From Campylobacteraceae bacterium (GTDB lineage: Bacteria; Campylobacterota; Campylobacteria; Campylobacterales; Sulfurovaceae): DNA of 39,669 nt. The notes below the pieces were generated by a model. That model worked only from the letters and a program-made list of their open reading frames with translations. It was not told the origin of the DNA and did not search any database. Shown piece after piece: positions 36,313 to 39,669 of this stretch. Both the position numbers and the translations under genes were made by a program. Positions within the stretch are counted from its first letter, which is position 1. Each line of letters starts with the position of its first letter. The stretch is taken from NCBI GenBank assembly GCA_027038295.1, contig JALVXD010000151.1, positions 1 through 39,669 on the forward strand. Reading direction: 5' to 3'.

Positions 36313-36763
36313 TAACTACGAAGTTCTTATTATCTCTATAGCTTCTCCTCTTCTTTTGGGTGTTTATAGAGATGGTGAGTTGGTAGAGAAAATAGAGAGC
36401 AAAGAGAAAACTTCTGAAATTCTTTTAAAGAAGCTTTCAGAATTGTTAAAAAAATATAACTATAGTCATCTTATTTATACCAATGGACCAGGCTCTTATA
36501 TGGCTATTAAATTAACCTATATAACTTTACGTTCATTAGAAATTTTAGAAGGTATTACTTTTGATGGTTGTGATGCCTTTGATTTAAATAAACAAAATCC
36601 TATAAAAGCAGTGGGTAAACTCTACTTTATCAAAGAAAATAACACTATAATAACAAAAAAATTTGATGAGGTTGTAGAGCAACGGTTTGAATTACCTTCC
36701 ATGTTGAGTGAAGTGACTATTTTAAATGATAATAAACCAATGTATATTCTACCTGCCGTGTAA
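36275..36763 (+). CDS. Short TsaB-like protein
   Basis: The protein of about 160 residues has the N-terminal actin-like part of TsaB/YeaZ: SIASPLLLGVYRDGEL as the first beta-hairpin and TNGPGSYMAIKLTYITLR, which matches the GPGSFTGLR segment of TsaB. It is shorter than E. coli TsaB (231) because the second half is reduced. TsaB helps TsaD and TsaE make threonylcarbamoyladenosine in tRNA. It sits between lpxC and thrB, as in Campylobacter. The start is uncertain: GTG at 36275 overlaps lpxC by 38 bases, and a TTG at 36293 is possible. No clear ribosome binding site is seen, so translation may be coupled to lpxC. Confidence 0.72.
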   Translation: MYKVESLQKVSPSNYEVLIISIASPLLLGVYRDGELVEKIESKEKTSEILLKKLSELLKKYNYSHLIYTNGPGSYMAIKLTYITLRSLEILEGITFDGCDAFDLNKQNPIKAVGKLYFIKENNTIITKKFDEVVEQRFELPSMLSEVTILNDNKPMYILPAV

Positions 36764-36801
36764 CTATATCTTATAATTACAACATCGACAAAGGAAGCAC
36801 T

Positions 36802-37683
36802 TTGTTTGTATCTGTACCTGCTACATCAGCAAACCTTGGTCCAGGGTTTGATACTTTAGGTTTGGCGATTAATTTTCGTAATGAAATCACCATTAAACCT
36901 TCTCGATTCTTCTCTGTATCTACTCGTGGTGAGGGAGCAGAAAATCCTCACATTCGTAAAAACATTCTTTTTATGAACATTTTTAATAAACAATATATAA
37001 AATTAAAAGGTCAAAGAGATAATTTTCGCTTTGAGTTTATTAACCGTATTCCTATCTCAAGAGGTTTAGGCTCTTCTTCGGCTGTTATAACAGCAGCCTT
37101 GACCTCTGCTTATGTGGCAGCAGGTGAGCGTTATAATAAAAGAAAAATATTGAACCTTGCTTTAGAGTATGAACCACATCCCGACAATATTACTCCAGCT
37201 GTAATGGGTGGATTTAATGTAGCTTGTGTGGAAGATAAAAAGGTCTATAGTAAAAAGAGAAAAGTACCAGAGTATTTAAGAGCCGTTTTGGTTATTCCTA
37301 ACAAAACCATATCTACAGCTAAATCACGAAATGTTTTACCTGATTTGTATAGAACCGAAGAGATGGTTTATTCCCTTTCTCGTGCTTCATTTATGACCTC
37401 TTTATTTATGACAGAGTCTTGGGATTTATTGAGAATAGCTTCTAAAGATAAGCTTCATCAAACAAGAAGAATGAAGCAGATGCCTGATTTGTTTGAGGTT
37501 CAAAAAACTGCATTGTCAAATGGTGCGTTAATGAGTACGCTTTCAGGTTCAGGTTCAACATTTTTTACACTCTGTTATGCTGATGATGCAGCCAAGATTC
37601 ACCAAGAATTGGCAAAGAAATTTCCCAAATTTAGAGTATTTACCAAAACTCTTGATAATTACGGTGTAACTTCAAAGAGTTAA
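36802..37683 (+). CDS. thrB: Homoserine kinase (ThrB), TTG start
   Basis: The 293-residue protein is a GHMP kinase: VPATSANLGPGFDTLG at the start, the ATP-binding PISRGLGSSSA (84-94) and SGSGSTFF in the C-terminal part. It phosphorylates homoserine in threonine synthesis. Translation seems to begin at a TTG (36802): the family begins just before the VPATSAN motif, AAGGAA lies at 36791-36796 and there is no ATG nearby. The gap after the TsaB-like gene is 38 bases. Confidence 0.95.
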   Translation: MFVSVPATSANLGPGFDTLGLAINFRNEITIKPSRFFSVSTRGEGAENPHIRKNILFMNIFNKQYIKLKGQRDNFRFEFINRIPISRGLGSSSAVITAALTSAYVAAGERYNKRKILNLALEYEPHPDNITPAVMGGFNVACVEDKKVYSKKRKVPEYLRAVLVIPNKTISTAKSRNVLPDLYRTEEMVYSLSRASFMTSLFMTESWDLLRIASKDKLHQTRRMKQMPDLFEVQKTALSNGALMSTLSGSGSTFFTLCYADDAAKIHQELAKKFPKFRVFTKTLDNYGVTSKS

Positions 37684-37704
37684 TAACAAAAGTTGGGTAT
37701 AATT

Positions 37705-37956
37705 ATGCGAAAAAATGAACCAGTACGCATGTGTATAACATGTAGAGAACGAGAGCTTCAACAAAACTTACTTCGCCTACAAGAGAAAAACAGTAACATT
37801 TTTCCTTACTCTGGACAGGGTCGAAGTTTTTATATTTGTAATAGTTGCCGTGAAAACGAAAAAAAGATTAAAGGTTTAATGAAACGTTTTCGACTCACAA
37901 GTGAAGATAGTGAACAGTTTGTTAAGTATTTAAAGGAGTTAGATAAGAATGGATAG
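37705..37956 (+). CDS. ylxR: YlxR family protein (DUF448)
   Basis: The 83-residue protein has the YlxR pattern: [21 protein letters not shown] and [10 protein letters not shown]. In other bacteria the family member RnpM modulates RNase P, and the gene stands with nusA and infB. Here it lies between thrB and infB as in Campylobacter. The ATG at 37705 is chosen over an upstream TTG (37693). Its end overlaps the infB start by 8 bases, suggesting translational coupling. Confidence 0.9.
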   Translation: MRKNEPVRMCITCRERELQQNLLRLQEKNSNIFPYSGQGRSFYICNSCRENEKKIKGLMKRFRLTSEDSEQFVKYLKELDKNG

Positions 37957-39669
37957 AGTTAAAATCCAAGAGATTGCAAATGAAGCAGGTGCATCAAATG
38001 CAGTACTTATTGAGAAAGCAAAAGAGTTAGGTTACGATGTGAAGGCAGCGAACAGTACAGTTACTGTTGATGAAGCTGGTATATTGGTTGACTATGTAAT
38101 AAATGGTATTAAACCTAAATCAGCTCAGAAGCCTAAAATGAAAATTGTTAAAAAAGCTACAGTTATTAAAAATAGTGAAGTAGAAGTACCAAAAGATTTA
38201 GAAGTACCAAAAGAGGTAGAAGAAACTTCTGTTGCAGAAGTTAAAACTGAAGAGAAAAAAGAGCTAGAGAAGAAGCCCGTTGCTAAGAGAGCAGTTAAGA
38301 AATCTTCTACTAGAAGAGGTTCTATTACAGCTACCCCTAAAAAGAAGAAGATAGAAATAGTAGAGATTGAAAAGTCTGAAGAGGTGGAAGTCAAAGTCTC
38401 TGAAGTGACTAGTGAAACTTCTTCTGAGGAAACTTCTATAGAAACTTCAGTTGATGCCAATGTTGAAAAAGAGCAAGAAGTAGCTAAAACTGAGGAAGTT
38501 TCTGAAGAGAAAAAATCTGAAAATACGACTAGTAGTTCTGATGAATCTAAAGTGACAGAAGAGGCTCCTGTAAAAGAAAAACCTAAGATGAAGCGTAAGC
38601 GTATAGGTATTACAGTTATTAAAAAAGCAGATAGAGATAAACCAAGAATTAGAATAGTTGAAGAGCGTGGTCCAAAAGAGGTTGCGAATAAAAAGAAAAC
38701 ACCAGGTATGCCAACTCCTCCTTCTAAAAAGAAGATTAAAAAAATTGCTACAGCAAAAGAGTCTGGTGAAAAACTTGATTTTATGTCAAACTCTAGTTTC
38801 GGTAGTTACAACCGTAATCAAGTTACTGAAGTTGAAGAAGAGCCAGAAGTACTTATGCTTGATTTCTCTGACAAAAATATTTATGAAGATATGATGCGTC
38901 AAGAGGCAAAGCGTAAAGAAGAGGCTAAAAAAAGAGCTGCTGCTGGTGGTGGACAACAACAAAACCGTGGAAGAACAGGTGGGCATAGACGAAGACCATC
39001 TGGACTTAGACGTGGTGGAAAACGTAAAAAGTATATTAAAGAAGAGAGTACTGGACCAATTACCTCTGTAGAAATTCCAGAAAATGTAAGGGTTTATGAA
39101 TTTGCTGAAAAAGTTGGTCGTTCAACTGGTGAAGTGATTAAAGTTCTTTTTGCTCTTGGAACCATGTTTACACAAAATGACTTCTTGGACAAAGATTCTA
39201 TTGAAATTCTTGCAGAAGAGTTTGACGTTGAAGTACATACTATTGACCCACTTGATGCACTTGACTATGTAAAAGTTTACGATGCACAAGAAGATGAAAA
39301 CCCAAGTGAGAGACCTCCTGTTATTACCATTATGGGTCACGTTGACCATGGTAAGACATCACTACTTGACAAAATTCGTCAAACAAAAGTAGCTGACAAG
39401 GAAGCTGGTGGAATTACCCAACATGTTGGTGCTTACCAAGTTGAAAAAAATGGTAAAAAGATTTCATTTATAGATACTCCTGGTCACGCAGCCTTTACAG
39501 AGATGCGTTCACGTGGAGCTCAAGCGACTGATATTGTTATTATTGTTGTTGCAGCAGATGATGGGGTAAAACAGCAAACAAAAGAGGCCGTATCTCATGC
39601 TAAAGCAGCAGGTGTTCCTATTGTTGTTGCTATCAACAAAATGGATAAAGAAGCAGCAAACCCAGAGTT
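37949..39669 (+). CDS. infB: Translation initiation factor IF-2, 3' end outside the window
   Basis: The reading frame is open to the window edge, giving 573 residues. The start [16 protein letters not shown] is the IF2_N subdomain, followed by a long Lys/Glu/Ser-rich linker (about 60-330) with imperfect repeats such as [15 protein letters not shown] second IF2_N-like part (about 375-440) comes next, then the GTPase domain with G1 GHVDHGKT (463-470), DTPGHAAF and NKMD. It brings initiator tRNA to the 30S subunit. AAAGGAG lies 11 bases before the ATG. The rest of the G domain and the C-terminal tRNA-binding domains are cut off by the window edge, not by a mutation. Confidence 0.97.
   Translation, partial: MDRVKIQEIANEAGASNAVLIEKAKELGYDVKAANSTVTVDEAGILVDYVINGIKPKSAQKPKMKIVKKATVIKNSEVEVPKDLEVPKEVEETSVAEVKTEEKKELEKKPVAKRAVKKSSTRRGSITATPKKKKIEIVEIEKSEEVEVKVSEVTSETSSEETSIETSVDANVEKEQEVAKTEEVSEEKKSENTTSSSDESKVTEEAPVKEKPKMKRKRIGITVIKKADRDKPRIRIVEERGPKEVANKKKTPGMPTPPSKKKIKKIATAKESGEKLDFMSNSSFGSYNRNQVTEVEEEPEVLMLDFSDKNIYEDMMRQEAKRKEEAKKRAAAGGGQQQNRGRTGGHRRRPSGLRRGGKRKKYIKEESTGPITSVEIPENVRVYEFAEKVGRSTGEVIKVLFALGTMFTQNDFLDKDSIEILAEEFDVEVHTIDPLDALDYVKVYDAQEDENPSERPPVITIMGHVDHGKTSLLDKIRQTKVADKEAGGITQHVGAYQVEKNGKKISFIDTPGHAAFTEMRSRGAQATDIVIIVVAADDGVKQQTKEAVSHAKAAGVPIVVAINKMDKEAANPE

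Noticed and set aside
38125-38986. Open frames on both strands inside the infB linker region
   Set aside because: The IF-2 frame is continuous through here; the others come from its low-complexity Lys/Glu/Ser coding sequence.

Overview
The window (low GC, AT-rich intergenic DNA, many TATAAT-type -10 boxes without clear -35 boxes) looks like chromosomal DNA of a Campylobacterota (epsilonproteobacterial) species. Several gene orders and families point there: a CiaB homologue, a PEB4-type peptidyl-prolyl isomerase, ispA followed by tkt, purA-DUF507-carA, and lpxC - short TsaB-like gene - thrB - YlxR - infB, which is the Campylobacter order. Low GC and a free-living style gene set suggest a Sulfurimonas/Sulfurovum-like organism, but the genus is an inference. 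Nothing suggests a prophage, plasmid or large island. The only clear mobile element is a 160-bp MITE-like element.

Layout. Bases 1 to about 66 are the 3' half of a 5S rRNA, so an rRNA operon ends here. Then come a ComEA-like secreted helix-hairpin-helix protein (235-645), two leftward genes (unknown protein and HD hydrolase), a cold-shock protein, ispA, tkt and a secreted PpiC/PEB4 isomerase. From 6.2 to 12.6 kb are a secreted unknown, a YajR-like MFS transporter, the RdgB-type NTP pyrophosphatase, the CiaB homologue with a HEFGH zinc-protease motif, and two poorly characterised proteins. A PAS-only protein (leftward) and a lipoprotein alpha/beta hydrolase (rightward) flank the MITE at 13381-13540.

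14.7-19.6 kb is a tight rightward operon: class V aminotransferase, HisZ-like protein, purA, DUF507, carA. It ties amino-acid, purine and pyrimidine/arginine precursor synthesis together. 19.6-21.6 kb is a leftward operon of a small secreted protein, an OmpR-type regulator and a histidine kinase, preceded by short tandem repeats. 21.9-30 kb is mixed: a small unknown, an NlpC/P60 hydrolase, an unknown, MltB, a large lipoprotein, purT, an unknown and a patatin-like protein with a signal peptide. Several of these act on or in the cell envelope.

30-35 kb holds rpsU with a clear terminator, a TPR protein, and a two-gene phosphotransferase system: an HPr-Enzyme I fusion followed by a NagE-like IIC-IIB permease, with no IIA domain in the window. 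A MsrB-MsrA fusion lies upstream. 35.4 kb to the end is the lpxC-tsaB-like-thrB-ylxR-infB cluster. infB runs off the right edge within its GTPase domain.

The most notable points are the metallopeptidase-like motif in the CiaB homologue, the PTS without a visible IIA, the hairpin leader in front of that PTS, the MITE, and a family of small hairpins starting GTAGGTTYG found just after or between genes.
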